Source: Ramlibacter monticola (GTDB lineage: Bacteria; Pseudomonadota; Gammaproteobacteria; Burkholderiales; Burkholderiaceae_C). From it: a stretch of 64,000 bases of DNA. Under the pieces are notes generated by a model. The model was given only the letters and a program-made list of their open reading frames with translations. It was not told the origin of the DNA and searched no databases. This document shows, one piece after another, positions 33,009-41,253 of the stretch. Within the stretch, counting starts at the first letter, position 1. Each line of letters starts with the position of its first letter. Made by a program: the position numbers and the translations under genes. The stretch is taken from the NCBI RefSeq assembly GCF_016722785.1, contig NZ_JAEQNE010000005.1, positions 124,001-188,000 on the forward strand, in the 5' to 3' direction.

Positions 33009-34196
33009 TCAGCGCATCTGCAGCTTCGCGCCCGGGGCGGCGAAGGATTCCGGCCACACCACCTTCCAGGTGCCGCCCTGCACCTGCTTGATCTTCATGA
33101 GGTCGTCGCCGTAGTTGTTGGGCCCGTCGAAGCGCAGGCGGCCCTGGATGGTGTCGATGCGGTTCTTGCGCAGGTACTCCGCGATCTTCTTGTCGTCGAG
33201 GCTGTTGGTGCCGCGCACGCCCGCTTCCAGGATCTGCCAGGCGGTGTACGAGGCGGCGGCCTGCACTTCCACGTGCGTGTCGGGCAGGTTGGCCGCGGCG
33301 GCGCGCTCGTTGAAGGTCTTGACGAAGGCGGCCGCCTCGCCCTGGTTGATGAAGGGCACGTGCTCCTCGAAGATCGTGAGCGCCAGCGCGCCGTCGCCTT
33401 CGGCCGACTTGGTCATCGGCCCGGGCGCCGGGTAGGTGTGGAAGTGCAGGGGCGGCGTGTAGTCGATCTTCTTCATCGCGTCGAGCAGCATGTTGCCCTC
33501 GAGGCCGATGTCGCCGACCCACACGAAGTCGGGCTTCGCATCCTTGACGCGCGCCGCGATCGGGCCGAAGTCGCGGTTGCCGAAGTCCCATTCCAGGAAC
33601 AGCACTTCCTTCAGGCCGCGCTTCTTCGCCACCTCGCGGCCGCCCAGCGACATGAAGTGCACCGAGGGGAACTTGCTGGTGACGACGGCGATGGTCTTCG
33701 GCGGCTTCTTCGAGGCCGCCAGCATGTCGAACACGGTGTTCGGCACCGTCTGCCCCGGGTCGGGGCCGAGCGCCCAGGCGGGGAACTGCATCTCGTACTT
33801 GGCCAGCGAGGGAATGCCGAAGGTGTGGTGGACCAGCACCTTGTTGTAGCGCTGGGCCACGCCCATGGCCGACAGGATCGCGCCGGTGGCGTAGGGGCCC
33901 ATCAGCAGGTCCACCTTGTCGCTGGTCACCAACTGCTCGTAGAGCGTGCGCGCGAGGTCCGGCTTGGACTGGTCGTCCTTCACGATCCATTCGACCTTGC
34001 GCCCCAGCAGGCCGCCGCGCTTGTTCAACTGCTCCACGTAGATCTCGCCGACCAGCTTGTGCGTGAGCGCGGTGGCGGAGAGCGGGCCGGTGAGCGCCAG
34101 CGTGCTGCCGATGCGGACCGGCTGGCCCTGGGCCAGCACGGGCAGCGCGCACGCGGCCCCGGCGGCGGTAAGGATGCGGCGACGGGTGAATGTCAT
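33009..34196 (-). CDS. ABC transporter substrate-binding protein (LivK type)
   Basis: A 395-residue periplasmic binding protein of the type I fold. The N-terminus TFTRRRILTAAGAACALPVL looks like a Tat-style signal peptide. The family motif VRIGSTLALTGPLSATAL and DKVDLLMGPYATGAILSAMG are present. It overlaps the CoA-transferase stop by 4 nt, so import and CoA activation are translationally linked. I infer an organic-acid ligand handled by the co-encoded CoA-transferase and dioxygenase; the sequence does not reveal which. Confidence 0.93.
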   Translation of the reverse strand: MTFTRRRILTAAGAACALPVLAQGQPVRIGSTLALTGPLSATALTHKLVGEIYVEQLNKRGGLLGRKVEWIVKDDQSKPDLARTLYEQLVTSDKVDLLMGPYATGAILSAMGVAQRYNKVLVHHTFGIPSLAKYEMQFPAWALGPDPGQTVPNTVFDMLAASKKPPKTIAVVTSKFPSVHFMSLGGREVAKKRGLKEVLFLEWDFGNRDFGPIAARVKDAKPDFVWVGDIGLEGNMLLDAMKKIDYTPPLHFHTYPAPGPMTKSAEGDGALALTIFEEHVPFINQGEAAAFVKTFNERAAAANLPDTHVEVQAAASYTAWQILEAGVRGTNSLDDKKIAEYLRKNRIDTIQGRLRFDGPNNYGDDLMKIKQVQGGTWKVVWPESFAAPGAKLQMR

Positions 34197-35341
34197 GCTT
34201 GTCTCCTCGGTGGTGTCCAGCCCTGGTCCAGTTCTTCGTTGTGCTCCCCCAGCAGCGGCGGCGCCGTGACCTCCAGCGGCCGCTGGCCGTCGAAGGACAC
34301 CGGGGAGCGCACCGTGCGGAAGGTGCCCACCACCGGGTGCTCGGTCTCCACGAACAGCTGCAGGTGGCGGGCCTGGGGATCGTCAGGAACTTCCGCGGTG
34401 GTGTACATAGGGGAATGCGGCACGTCGTTGGCCTCGAGCCGGCGGCACCATTCGGGGCGGTCGTGCCGCAGGAAGATCGGCCGCAGCACCTGGATCAATT
34501 CCTCCTGGTGCTCGATGCGGCCCTGCCGGCTGGCGAAACGCTCGTCCTGGAAGATGTCGGGCCGCTCCATCGCCGTGGCCAGCCCCTGCCAGAACTTCTC
34601 CGGCGAGGACATGTGCAGCGCCACCCACTTGCCGTCGCTGCACTCCAGCACGTAGGACTGCGACACGCTCGGCCGGCTGTACGGCCCCATCACCTCGCCC
34701 ACCGAGAACAGGTGCGTGAAGGCGTCGAGGTTGAAGTGCGCCATCGCCTCGAACATCGAGAGCTCCACCCGCCGCGCGGTGCCGGTCTTCTCGCGCTCGT
34801 GCAGCGCGCCCAGGATGCCATAGGCGGCATAGAAGCCGGTGACGAGGTCGGCGATCGCCGGCCCCACCACGCGCGGGTTGGCCGGGTTCACCAGCAGCCG
34901 CAGGTAGCCGCTGGCGGCCTGCGCCACGCTGTCGTAGGTGGGCCGGTGCGCGTAGGGCCCGCTCTCGCCGAAGCCGCTGATCGCGCAATAGATCAGCCTC
35001 GGGTTGAGCGCGCGCAGCCGCTCGAAGCCGGCCCCGATCTGCTCGGCGAAGCCGGGACGGAAGTTCTGGATGTAGACGTCCGCCTCCTTCACCAGCGCGT
35101 CGAACTTCTCCAGGTCGGCCGGCTGTTTGGTGTTGAGGGCGACGCTGCGCTTGTTGCGGTTGACCGTCTGGTAGTGCGGCGAATAGAGCCCGCCCTTGAA
35201 GGCGCGGAAGGGATCGCCCGTGCCGGGCAGTTCCACCTTCACGACGTCGGCGCCCAGGTCGGCCAGCAGCATGGAGGCGGCCGGGCCGGTGATGAAGGTG
35301 CCGTGCTCCAGGACGCGCACTCCGTCGAGGACCTTGATCAT
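34193..35341 (-). CDS. Family III CoA-transferase (CaiB/BaiF) in the dioxygenase/importer operon
   Basis: The 382-residue protein has the class III CoA-transferase hallmarks: GVRVLEHGTFITGPAASMLL at the N-terminus, DLGADVVKVELPGTGDPFR, NRNKRSVALNTKQP, and YDSVAQAASGYL with the family catalytic Asp probably replaced by this variant segment (family: HDLxxQAxSG). It would move CoA between acyl-CoA and a free acid. It lies between a citryl-CoA-lyase-like gene (10 nt upstream) and the transporter genes, implying CoA activation of the imported acid before cleavage. Confidence 0.92.
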   Translation of the reverse strand: MIKVLDGVRVLEHGTFITGPAASMLLADLGADVVKVELPGTGDPFRAFKGGLYSPHYQTVNRNKRSVALNTKQPADLEKFDALVKEADVYIQNFRPGFAEQIGAGFERLRALNPRLIYCAISGFGESGPYAHRPTYDSVAQAASGYLRLLVNPANPRVVGPAIADLVTGFYAAYGILGALHEREKTGTARRVELSMFEAMAHFNLDAFTHLFSVGEVMGPYSRPSVSQSYVLECSDGKWVALHMSSPEKFWQGLATAMERPDIFQDERFASRQGRIEHQEELIQVLRPIFLRHDRPEWCRRLEANDVPHSPMYTTAEVPDDPQARHLQLFVETEHPVVGTFRTVRSPVSFDGQRPLEVTAPPLLGEHNEELDQGWTPPRRQA

Positions 35342-35351
35342 GCGCCGTCCC

Positions 35352-36143
35352 TCACTTCGGCAGTTCGCCGGTGTATTCGAACTCGCGCATCGCCTGGTAC
35401 GACAGGGCGAAGCCGACCGGATCGTTCTGCTCCTCGTGGAGGTGCGCGATCAGGCTCGCCGTGCGGGCCAGGATCGGCACGCCCTTCAGCGCGCCCACCG
35501 GGAAGCCCACGCCCAGCAGCACGGCGGGGATCGCGGCGGAGACGTTGAGCTTCAGATCCTTGCCGAGGATGCCGGGGAGGACCTCCTCCACGGTCTGCGC
35601 GATTCCGATGAAGTGCTGGCTGGCGCCCGCGCGCCGGGCCACGCCGAACAGGGCGTCGACGCGGCGGTCACGCTGCTTGTGTTCGGGGTGGCCGTAGCCG
35701 GGGATGGCCTGCTTCTTCTCGCGCCGCGCAGCGACCACGGCGGAGGCGGCGGCGCGCAGGTCGCCGCCGTGCCGCTGCGCCTCCTCGTCGATCTCGACGA
35801 ACATGCGGCCGGCGGTTTCCGAGGCGCCGAGGATCACCGAACCGCAACCGAGGATGCCGGCCGCGACGGCGCCCTGCAGCGCCTCGGGCGCGGCGGCGTA
35901 GGTCATGCGCGCCGCCTGCACGCTGGGCACCAGCCCGTGGTCGGCGATGGCGACCAGCGTCGCGTTGACCACCGCGCTGGTGGCGGCATCCGGCTTGCGG
36001 CCGGTGAGCAGGAAGACGAAGTAGTCCGCGAAGTTCACCTGCCCGATCAGGTCGCGCGCGAGGTCCTGCCCCCGCACGACGATCCGGTCCGCGTCGGAGG
36101 TGGCGATGGCGGAGCGCGGCACCGTGGCCTTGCCGATCTTCAA
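35352..36143 (-). CDS. Citryl-CoA lyase/citrate-synthase-fold protein (263 aa)
   Basis: The protein is the size of a citrate synthase catalytic core and keeps motifs of citryl-CoA lyases: RIVVRGQDLARDLIGQVNFA, GCGSVILGASETAGRMFVE and the GxGH loop IPGYGHPEHKQRDRRVDALF. Such proteins cleave or condense acyl-CoA at a beta-hydroxy-acid carbon. Encoded between a dioxygenase and a CoA-transferase, it may split a CoA thioester of a ring-cleavage product instead of citryl-CoA. The start is TTG at 36143, supported by a GGGAGG ribosome-binding site just upstream; the dioxygenase stop is 12 nt away. Confidence 0.85.
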   Translation of the reverse strand: MKIGKATVPRSAIATSDADRIVVRGQDLARDLIGQVNFADYFVFLLTGRKPDAATSAVVNATLVAIADHGLVPSVQAARMTYAAAPEALQGAVAAGILGCGSVILGASETAGRMFVEIDEEAQRHGGDLRAAASAVVAARREKKQAIPGYGHPEHKQRDRRVDALFGVARRAGASQHFIGIAQTVEEVLPGILGKDLKLNVSAAIPAVLLGVGFPVGALKGVPILARTASLIAHLHEEQNDPVGFALSYQAMREFEYTGELPK

Positions 36144-36155
36144 GGGGACCTCCCT

Positions 36156-37043
36156 TCAGGCGGCGGAGGGCACGAGTCGGAGGTCGAACTGCGCCGTGTA
36201 GTACGGCTTGTTCATGTGGCGCCCGTCGGGCGCGCGCCCCGGCGCATGCTGCGGGAACTCCACGACCAGGCTGTTGCGCACCCCGAAGACCGCATCCGAA
36301 TCGAGGTAGGGGCTGTCCTTGACGAAGATGTGCGTGACCAGCCGCTCGTGGCCCGGCGCGTTCAGCATCATGTGCATGTGGCCGGGGCGATTGAGGTGCC
36401 GGCCCATCTTGTCCAGCATCCTGCCGACCGGGCCGTCGCCGGGCACGGGGTAGAAGGTGGGCCGGATCGACCAGAAGCGGTAGTTGCCGTGCTCGTCGGT
36501 CCGGAACTGGGCGCGCAGGCTCATGGCGTCGCCCTTCTGCATGTCGTAGAGGCCGTCGGCGTCGCCGGACCAGACGTCGAGCTCGCACCCGGCGATGGGC
36601 CGCCCGGCCGTGTCGGTGACGCGCCCGTGGTAATAGGTCGGCTCGCCCGGATGGCCCTCGCCGATGTCGGCGCCCAGTTCCAGCTGGGGCGCGCCGGGCC
36701 AGAAGAACGGCCCCTGCACCGTGGCTTCGGTCGGCTTGTCGCCGGGCGCGCCGGCGAGGGCCTTCGCGCCGCGGGCCTGGTCGAGCGCGACGACCAGCAT
36801 CGACAGGCCCAGCGTGTCCGACAGCAGGATGAATTCCTGCCGCTTCTCGTCGCACTTCTTGCCCGTGGCGGTGAGGAACTCGATGCCCGCCATCCATTCC
36901 GCCGGCGTCAGGTCCACCTCGCGCATGAAGGCATGCGCATGCCGGACCAGGGAGCTCATGATCTGGTGGAAGCGGGGGTCCTTGCAGTCCGCCATGCGCT
37001 CGATCACCGCCTGCGCGAAATCACTGACTTCGGGTTGGGCCAT
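36156..37043 (-). CDS. Intradiol ring-cleavage dioxygenase, hydroxyquinol 1,2-dioxygenase-like (copy 1)
   Basis: A 295-residue non-heme iron(III) dioxygenase. The N-terminal domain has the family stretch RQEFILLSDTLGLSMLVVAL; the iron ligands are visible as Y166 (GLYDMQ), Y198 (RPTFYPVPGDGPVG), H222 and H224 (RPGHMHMM). It cleaves a catechol-type ring between two hydroxyls; sequence layout favours hydroxyquinol, giving maleylacetate. It is the first gene of the seven-gene operon ending with livF. A perfect 21-nt inverted repeat lies 73 nt upstream. A second, related dioxygenase is at 53463-54302. Confidence 0.9.
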   Translation of the reverse strand: MAQPEVSDFAQAVIERMADCKDPRFHQIMSSLVRHAHAFMREVDLTPAEWMAGIEFLTATGKKCDEKRQEFILLSDTLGLSMLVVALDQARGAKALAGAPGDKPTEATVQGPFFWPGAPQLELGADIGEGHPGEPTYYHGRVTDTAGRPIAGCELDVWSGDADGLYDMQKGDAMSLRAQFRTDEHGNYRFWSIRPTFYPVPGDGPVGRMLDKMGRHLNRPGHMHMMLNAPGHERLVTHIFVKDSPYLDSDAVFGVRNSLVVEFPQHAPGRAPDGRHMNKPYYTAQFDLRLVPSAA

Positions 37044-37091
37044 GGTGTGTCTCCTGTGTGCGGGGGCAGTCTAGGCAGGACGGCCGTGCTG

Positions 37092-37136
37092 CGAAAGTGA
37101 TGAATTTCGACTGTCGTGATCGATGCTGTCGATCAC
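37092..37136. promoter_or_regulatory. Operator-like inverted repeats upstream of dioxygenase 1 operon
   Basis: Two inverted repeats stand close together: CGAAA-N8-TTTCG (37092-37109) and the perfect GTGATCGA-TGCTG-TCGATCAC (37116-37136). They precede the minus-strand dioxygenase/Liv operon (start 37043). The second has a LysR- or GntR-like size. The nearby LysR gene at 37846 is a candidate regulator but is separated by another gene. Confidence 0.45.
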
Positions 37137-37262
37137 AATCCGGGCCGACCCTGAGGGTGGATGGGCTGGGTTCGCGCGTCCGCGCCGGGCGGCGGCGGCC
37201 TACGCTCCAGATGCCGCCGCCGTGCTAAATTGGGCTTCCCGTCCGGCATGAAGGGATCCCTC

Positions 37263-37835
37263 ATGAACTTGCGCTGGCTTGCACTGGCCGTCGCGGTGGC
37301 CGCCGCCCCGGTCGCCTTCGGCCAGGCACCGAACCCGGTCCTGCAGCAGATGCAGCGCGTGGAAGCGACGCTCAATCGTCTCTCGCAGGAGCAGGTCGCC
37401 GTCTACCAGCAGTTCCAGATCGTGCAGGAGATGCGGCGCAGCGAGGAGCGGCTCGCGCTGCAGCGCATGCCGATCTACCGCCTGTCCACGCTCGCGCCGC
37501 CGCTCAATGTCGAGGATGTCCAGCGCGACGAGGACGCCCGGGTGCAGCGCATGAACGAGCTGCAGGTCGAAGTCGACCGCCTGTACGCGCGCTACCGCGA
37601 GCTGGAGGAACAGAAGCGCCCGCTGCTCGACACGCTGGCGGCGCTGGCGCAGACGCCGACCACGGAAGCCGACGCGGGCACGGGCCTCGCCGCGATCCCG
37701 CTGCCGACCCCGGTGCCGCCCGTCACGCAGTCCTCGCCGGGCTTCTCGGGGAATTTCCCCGGCTTCACCGGTGCCAACCCGGGGTTCACGCCGCAGCCCG
37801 TGGAGCCGCCCCCGCCCTCGGTCCGCGGCCGCTGA
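37263..37835 (+). CDS. Exported coiled-coil protein of unknown function (190 aa)
   Basis: I do not recognise a family. There is a clear signal peptide (NLRWLALAVAVAAAPVAFG), a helical heptad-rich region (LQQMQRVEATLNRLSQEQVA, MNELQVEVDRLYARYRELEE) and a Pro/Gly tail with PGF repeats (SPGFSGNFPGF, NPGFTPQP). The start at 37263 is preceded by AAGGGA 6 nt away; an in-frame ATG lies five codons upstream. It ends 10 nt before the LysR start, so the two may be co-transcribed. A periplasmic structural or scaffolding role is possible. Confidence 0.75.
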   Translation: MNLRWLALAVAVAAAPVAFGQAPNPVLQQMQRVEATLNRLSQEQVAVYQQFQIVQEMRRSEERLALQRMPIYRLSTLAPPLNVEDVQRDEDARVQRMNELQVEVDRLYARYRELEEQKRPLLDTLAALAQTPTTEADAGTGLAAIPLPTPVPPVTQSSPGFSGNFPGFTGANPGFTPQPVEPPPPSVRGR

Positions 37836-37845
37836 CCGGGGTTCG

Positions 37846-38730
37846 ATGGAACTCCGCCACCTCCGCTACTTCGACGCCGTCGCCGAGACCCTGAACTTCA
37901 CGCGGGCGGCCGAACGCCTGCACATCACGCAGTCCACGCTGTCGCACCAGATCAGGCAGCTGGAGGATGAACTCGGCACGCCGCTGTTCGACCGCGGCGG
38001 CAAGCAGGTGCGCATGACGGAAGCCGGCGAGATCCTGCGCAGCCACATGACGCCCGCGCTGGAGCGCATCGACCTCGGCCTGCAGGCGCTGCGCGGGCCC
38101 GCCGGGGCGATCACCGGCTGCATCCGCCTGGGCACGACGCCGAGCTTCAACACGCGGATGGTGCCGCAGTGCGTCGCGACCCTGCTGAACTCCTATCCGG
38201 GGATCCAGGTGTGCGTGGAGGAACTGGCCGCCGGCCAGATCCTGAAGCGCCTGCGCAGCGGCCACCTCGACCTCGCCGTGGCCTACCCGCCGGGCGAAGG
38301 CAGCGAGCTGTGGTTCGAGCCGCTCTACAAGGAGGAACTGCGCCTGGTCGTCGGCATCCGCCATCCGCTGGCGCGGCGCCGGAGGGTGCGCATGGCCGAA
38401 CTGCACAACGTGCGCATGGTGCTGCTGCCTTCGCAGTTCCTGACCCGCAAGCTGCTCGACGACTGCTTCGCGCAGGCTTCGGCCCAGCCGGTGGTGGTGG
38501 CGCAGCTCAATTCGGTGGCGCCCATGATCGAGCTGATCCGCCAGACCGAGCTGGCCGGGATCATCACCGAAACGGCGGTCTCGCAGACGGCGGACCTGCG
38601 CGTGATCCCGCTGGAGGACCCGACGCCGGTCCGCACGCCGGGCATGCTGTGGCCCAAGGGGGCGACGCATCCGCCGGTGCTGAAGCACTTCGCGGAAATC
38701 ATCCGGCGCGCGGCCGGGACGGCCGCCTAG
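37846..38730 (+). CDS. LysR family transcriptional regulator 1
   Basis: A 294-residue LTTR with the N-terminal winged helix-turn-helix MELRHLRYFDAVAETLNFTR followed by AAERLHITQSTLSHQIRQLE, and a type 2 periplasmic-binding-like effector domain (RLGTTPSFNTRMVPQCV, ELAAGQILKRLRSGHLDLAV). CynR/CbbR-like in appearance. It may control the dioxygenase 1/Liv operon, which lies beyond one intervening gene and carries an operator-like repeat. The stop shares CTAG with the convergent downstream gene. Confidence 0.93.
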   Translation: MELRHLRYFDAVAETLNFTRAAERLHITQSTLSHQIRQLEDELGTPLFDRGGKQVRMTEAGEILRSHMTPALERIDLGLQALRGPAGAITGCIRLGTTPSFNTRMVPQCVATLLNSYPGIQVCVEELAAGQILKRLRSGHLDLAVAYPPGEGSELWFEPLYKEELRLVVGIRHPLARRRRVRMAELHNVRMVLLPSQFLTRKLLDDCFAQASAQPVVVAQLNSVAPMIELIRQTELAGIITETAVSQTADLRVIPLEDPTPVRTPGMLWPKGATHPPVLKHFAEIIRRAAGTAA

Positions 38731-39113
38731 GCTTCGTGCGGCACCCGCTGCCGCGCCTCCCAGTCGTTGAATTCGCGCACGAACTCGAGGAAGGAGTTGC
38801 GCGTGTGCGTGACCCCATCGAGCACGATCACCGCGCTGGCGCGCGGGATCGCCTCGTCGTGGATGCGGCGCAGGGCGGCGCCGAATTCGGCCTGGGTGAC
38901 GTCTTCCGCCGCGACCGGGTCGCCATAGGCGGTGGTGAGGCTGATGGTGTGCCAGCTGTCCTCGCTCCCGGACTCGGCACCGCCCGCCGGCCTGGCCGGG
39001 CTCCGCAATTCCGGGCTGGCCGGCTTGGCGGGCCTGGCCGCCGCGGCTTCGTCGCCGGGCCGGGCAGCCAGCCGGTCACGCACGGACGTCTCGAACTGGG
39101 ACAGCATCTGCAT
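38727..39113 (-). CDS. Hypothetical protein (128 aa)
   Basis: I do not recognise a family. The N-terminal 55 residues are low-complexity Ala/Pro/Glu. The C-terminal half looks folded and conserved in character (AEFGAALRRIHDEAIPRASA, VIVLDGVTHTRNSFLEFVRE). No signal peptide or membrane segment. The frame is open from ATG 39113 and its stop forms a shared CTAG with the convergent LysR gene, which supports a real gene. The region 39114-39323 upstream contains nothing I can identify. Confidence 0.6.
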   Translation of the reverse strand: MQMLSQFETSVRDRLAARPGDEAAAARPAKPASPELRSPARPAGGAESGSEDSWHTISLTTAYGDPVAAEDVTQAEFGAALRRIHDEAIPRASAVIVLDGVTHTRNSFLEFVREFNDWEARQRVPHEA

Positions 39114-39323
39114 GGATTGGATCGCTCCCTGGATTCACTGCGCACAAGGTACTGCGCCAGCGACATCCGCGAGGTGGGAACGCGGCCACCCAAGCCAAGC
39201 TGGCCCGGCTCGAAGGCGCGCCGGAGACGCGCCTGCCGGATCGCAAGTGTCATGCACCTGCCCCGCCGGACGGGTCCGACAAGAGCCGTAGGCGGGCCCC
39301 CACGCCGAGCCGGATGCAAGAAG

Positions 39324-39348
39324 AAAGGGCGCCCCGCGGGCGCCCTTT
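39324..39348. terminator. Bidirectional terminator hairpin
   Basis: An 11-bp perfect stem AAAGGGCGCCC/GGGCGCCCTTT with loop CGC, with A- and T-rich ends on either side. It lies 22 nt beyond the stop of the RquA-like gene (minus strand). Confidence 0.82.
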
Positions 39349-39369
39349 GTCATCGATTGGCGGTTTGAA

Positions 39370-40164
39370 CTACAACTTGGTCGCCGTGACGATCTGGAAA
39401 TTGCCGAAGAAGAAGGTCTGGCGCTCCACGCTCCAGCCGCCCATGTCCTGCAGCAGCCGCACCGGGTCGTGGCTGTCCCACAGCGCCAGGCCCAGGGGCT
39501 CGAAGACCTTGAAGTAGGTCCAGCTCAGGACCTGGAACAGCAGATTGCCGGGCTTGTGGAATTCGCCCAGGTAGAGCTTGCCGCCCTGCGCCAGCATGCG
39601 GCCGGCCTCCTGCAGCGCCTTGATCTTCAGTTCGTGCGGCAGTTCGTGCAGCAGGAAGAACATGATGTTGGCATCGGCGAAGCCTTCCTTCAGCTTCATG
39701 GAGGTGGCGTCGTCCTCCACGTACTCGACGCGGCTGCCGAACTGGGTTTCCAGCTTGCTGCGGGCGTGCTGCAGCTCGTTGCGGATGATGTCGGCCACCA
39801 CGATCTTCCTGGCCCCCGAAGCGAGCGAAGCCTCGATGGTCCGCGGCATCACGTTGCCGAAGGCACAGGAGGTGATGAGGACCTGCTTGCCCCTCAGGTC
39901 GGTGGCGCGCAGGCCGTTGACGATCTTGCTCACCAGGCGCGGGTACTGGAACAGCAGGATCGCGGAGATGATCGGCTGGAAGTCCACCAGCTTGATCAGC
40001 CCCATGCGGGAGTAGATCGGATAGACGTGCGATTCCGGCGTGCGCCGGCCGCCGGTGAGGTCGCGCACGATCAGAGTGCCGCGGGTGGTCGCGAAGAAGA
40101 ACATGCCGGTGCAGGCCAGCACCACCAGGACGGCGATCAAGGCGTTTGTTGTCAGGGTACTCAT
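39370..40164 (-). CDS. Membrane-anchored class I methyltransferase, RquA-like
   Basis: The 264-residue protein has an N-terminal membrane helix (NALIAVLVVLACTGMFFFAT) and a Rossmann domain resembling RquA, the enzyme of rhodoquinone synthesis: VDFQPIISAILLFQYPRLV, an atypical motif I ITSCAFGNVMPR lacking the GxGxG loop, and IMFFLLHELPHELKIKALQE. RquA-type enzymes use SAM unusually to place an amino group on ubiquinone. The similarity is by eye, and a ubiquinone/menaquinone-type methyltransferase is the alternative. GGAGGG precedes ATG 40164. It is divergent from the deacetylase gene. Confidence 0.7.
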   Translation of the reverse strand: MSTLTTNALIAVLVVLACTGMFFFATTRGTLIVRDLTGGRRTPESHVYPIYSRMGLIKLVDFQPIISAILLFQYPRLVSKIVNGLRATDLRGKQVLITSCAFGNVMPRTIEASLASGARKIVVADIIRNELQHARSKLETQFGSRVEYVEDDATSMKLKEGFADANIMFFLLHELPHELKIKALQEAGRMLAQGGKLYLGEFHKPGNLLFQVLSWTYFKVFEPLGLALWDSHDPVRLLQDMGGWSVERQTFFFGNFQIVTATKL

Positions 40165-40239
40165 ACTCCCTCCTTTTCCGATGGGAGTACTTTGCTCCGA
40201 TCGCGCGCCGCGCAACATCGGCGGCCACTGAGTAAAGGC

Positions 40240-40298
40240 TCGGAGTATTCCGATTCGGGCGCGCCGCCGCGCGGAGCGCGCTAGGATTCGTCCGAATC
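40240..40298. promoter_or_regulatory. Two inverted repeats in the divergent region between the RquA-like and deacetylase genes
   Basis: TCGGA-GTAT-TCCGA (40240-40253) and GATTCG-TC-CGAATC (40285-40298) are perfect short palindromes within the 198-bp divergent region. The half-sites share a CCGA/TTCG theme. A regulator acting on both genes is possible. Confidence 0.35.
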
Positions 40299-40362
40299 TG
40301 CGTTCGTCCCCCCGATCCGGGGGGCGCGTTTTCGGTCGCCCGAGTGACATGGGGAGCAAACC

Positions 40363-41253
40363 ATGAGCGTGAAGGAACCCGGCGCCAGCGTGCGCGATCG
40401 CGTCTCCTACGAACCGATCCACCGGCGGCCGGCGCTGAAGCTGCCGGGCGATGCCCGGGTGGCGCTGTGGACCATCGTGAACGTGGAGAACTGGAGCCCG
40501 CTCGCCGCGATGCCGCGCGCGGTGCTGCCGCCGCCCATGGGGCAGCCGCTGCTGCCGGACGTGCCCAACTGGTCCTGGCACGAATATGGCATGCGCGTGG
40601 GCTTCTGGCGCTTCCTCGAAACGTTGCAGGCGAGGTCGCTGAAGGCTACCTTCGCCGTCAACGGCTCCGCCTGCTCGGTGTACCGCGAGGCCTGCGCCGC
40701 GGCCCGCGAGGCCGGCTGGGAGTTCATGGGGCACGGTTTCGTGCAGCGGCCGATGCACCGCGTGGAAGACCAGGCCGCCGCGATCGCGGACACGATGAAG
40801 GCCATCGCCGACTTCACCGGCCGCCAGCCGCGCGGCTGGGAGAGCCCGGGCCTGGCGGAGACGGACGAAACCATCGACCTGCTGGCCGAAGCCGGCATCG
40901 AGTACGTCGCCGACTGGGTGCTGGACGAGCAGCCGGTGCCGATTCGCACGCGGGCAGGCACCGTGGTCTCCGTGCCCTACACCGTCGAAGTGAACGACGT
41001 CGTGATCAGCGCCGTGCAGCAGCAGCCTTCCGACGAGATCTTCCGCCGCGGCCGCGACCAGTTCGATCGCCTGTACCAGGACGGAGCGAGGGCCCCGCGC
41101 GTGATGGCGATCTCGATCCACCCGTATCTCACCGGGGTGCCGCACCGGATCAAGTACCTCGAAATGCTCTACGACCACATCCTGGCGCACCCAGGGGTGG
41201 TGACGTGGACCGGGGAACAGATCCTCGACTGGTATCGCGCGCAGACCGCCTAG
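40363..41253 (+). CDS. Polysaccharide deacetylase family protein (PuuE-like)
   Basis: A 296-residue NodB-homology-domain protein. Visible motifs include FLETLQARSLKATFAVNGSA, WEFMGHGFVQRPMHRV, PRGWESPGLAETDETIDLLA and MAISIHPYLTGVPHRI with the metal-binding His. The arrangement without signal peptide and the SIHPYLTGVPHRI ending are typical of the cytoplasmic PuuE-like group, which includes allantoinase-related amidohydrolases and not only chitin/xylan deacetylases. The substrate is unknown. Its stop shares CTAG with the convergent phosphoribosyltransferase gene. Confidence 0.88.
   Translation: MSVKEPGASVRDRVSYEPIHRRPALKLPGDARVALWTIVNVENWSPLAAMPRAVLPPPMGQPLLPDVPNWSWHEYGMRVGFWRFLETLQARSLKATFAVNGSACSVYREACAAAREAGWEFMGHGFVQRPMHRVEDQAAAIADTMKAIADFTGRQPRGWESPGLAETDETIDLLAEAGIEYVADWVLDEQPVPIRTRAGTVVSVPYTVEVNDVVISAVQQQPSDEIFRRGRDQFDRLYQDGARAPRVMAISIHPYLTGVPHRIKYLEMLYDHILAHPGVVTWTGEQILDWYRAQTA

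Noticed and set aside
39135..39353. 72-codon minus-strand frame over the terminator
   Set aside because: It runs through the perfect terminator hairpin and has no motif or ribosome-binding site.
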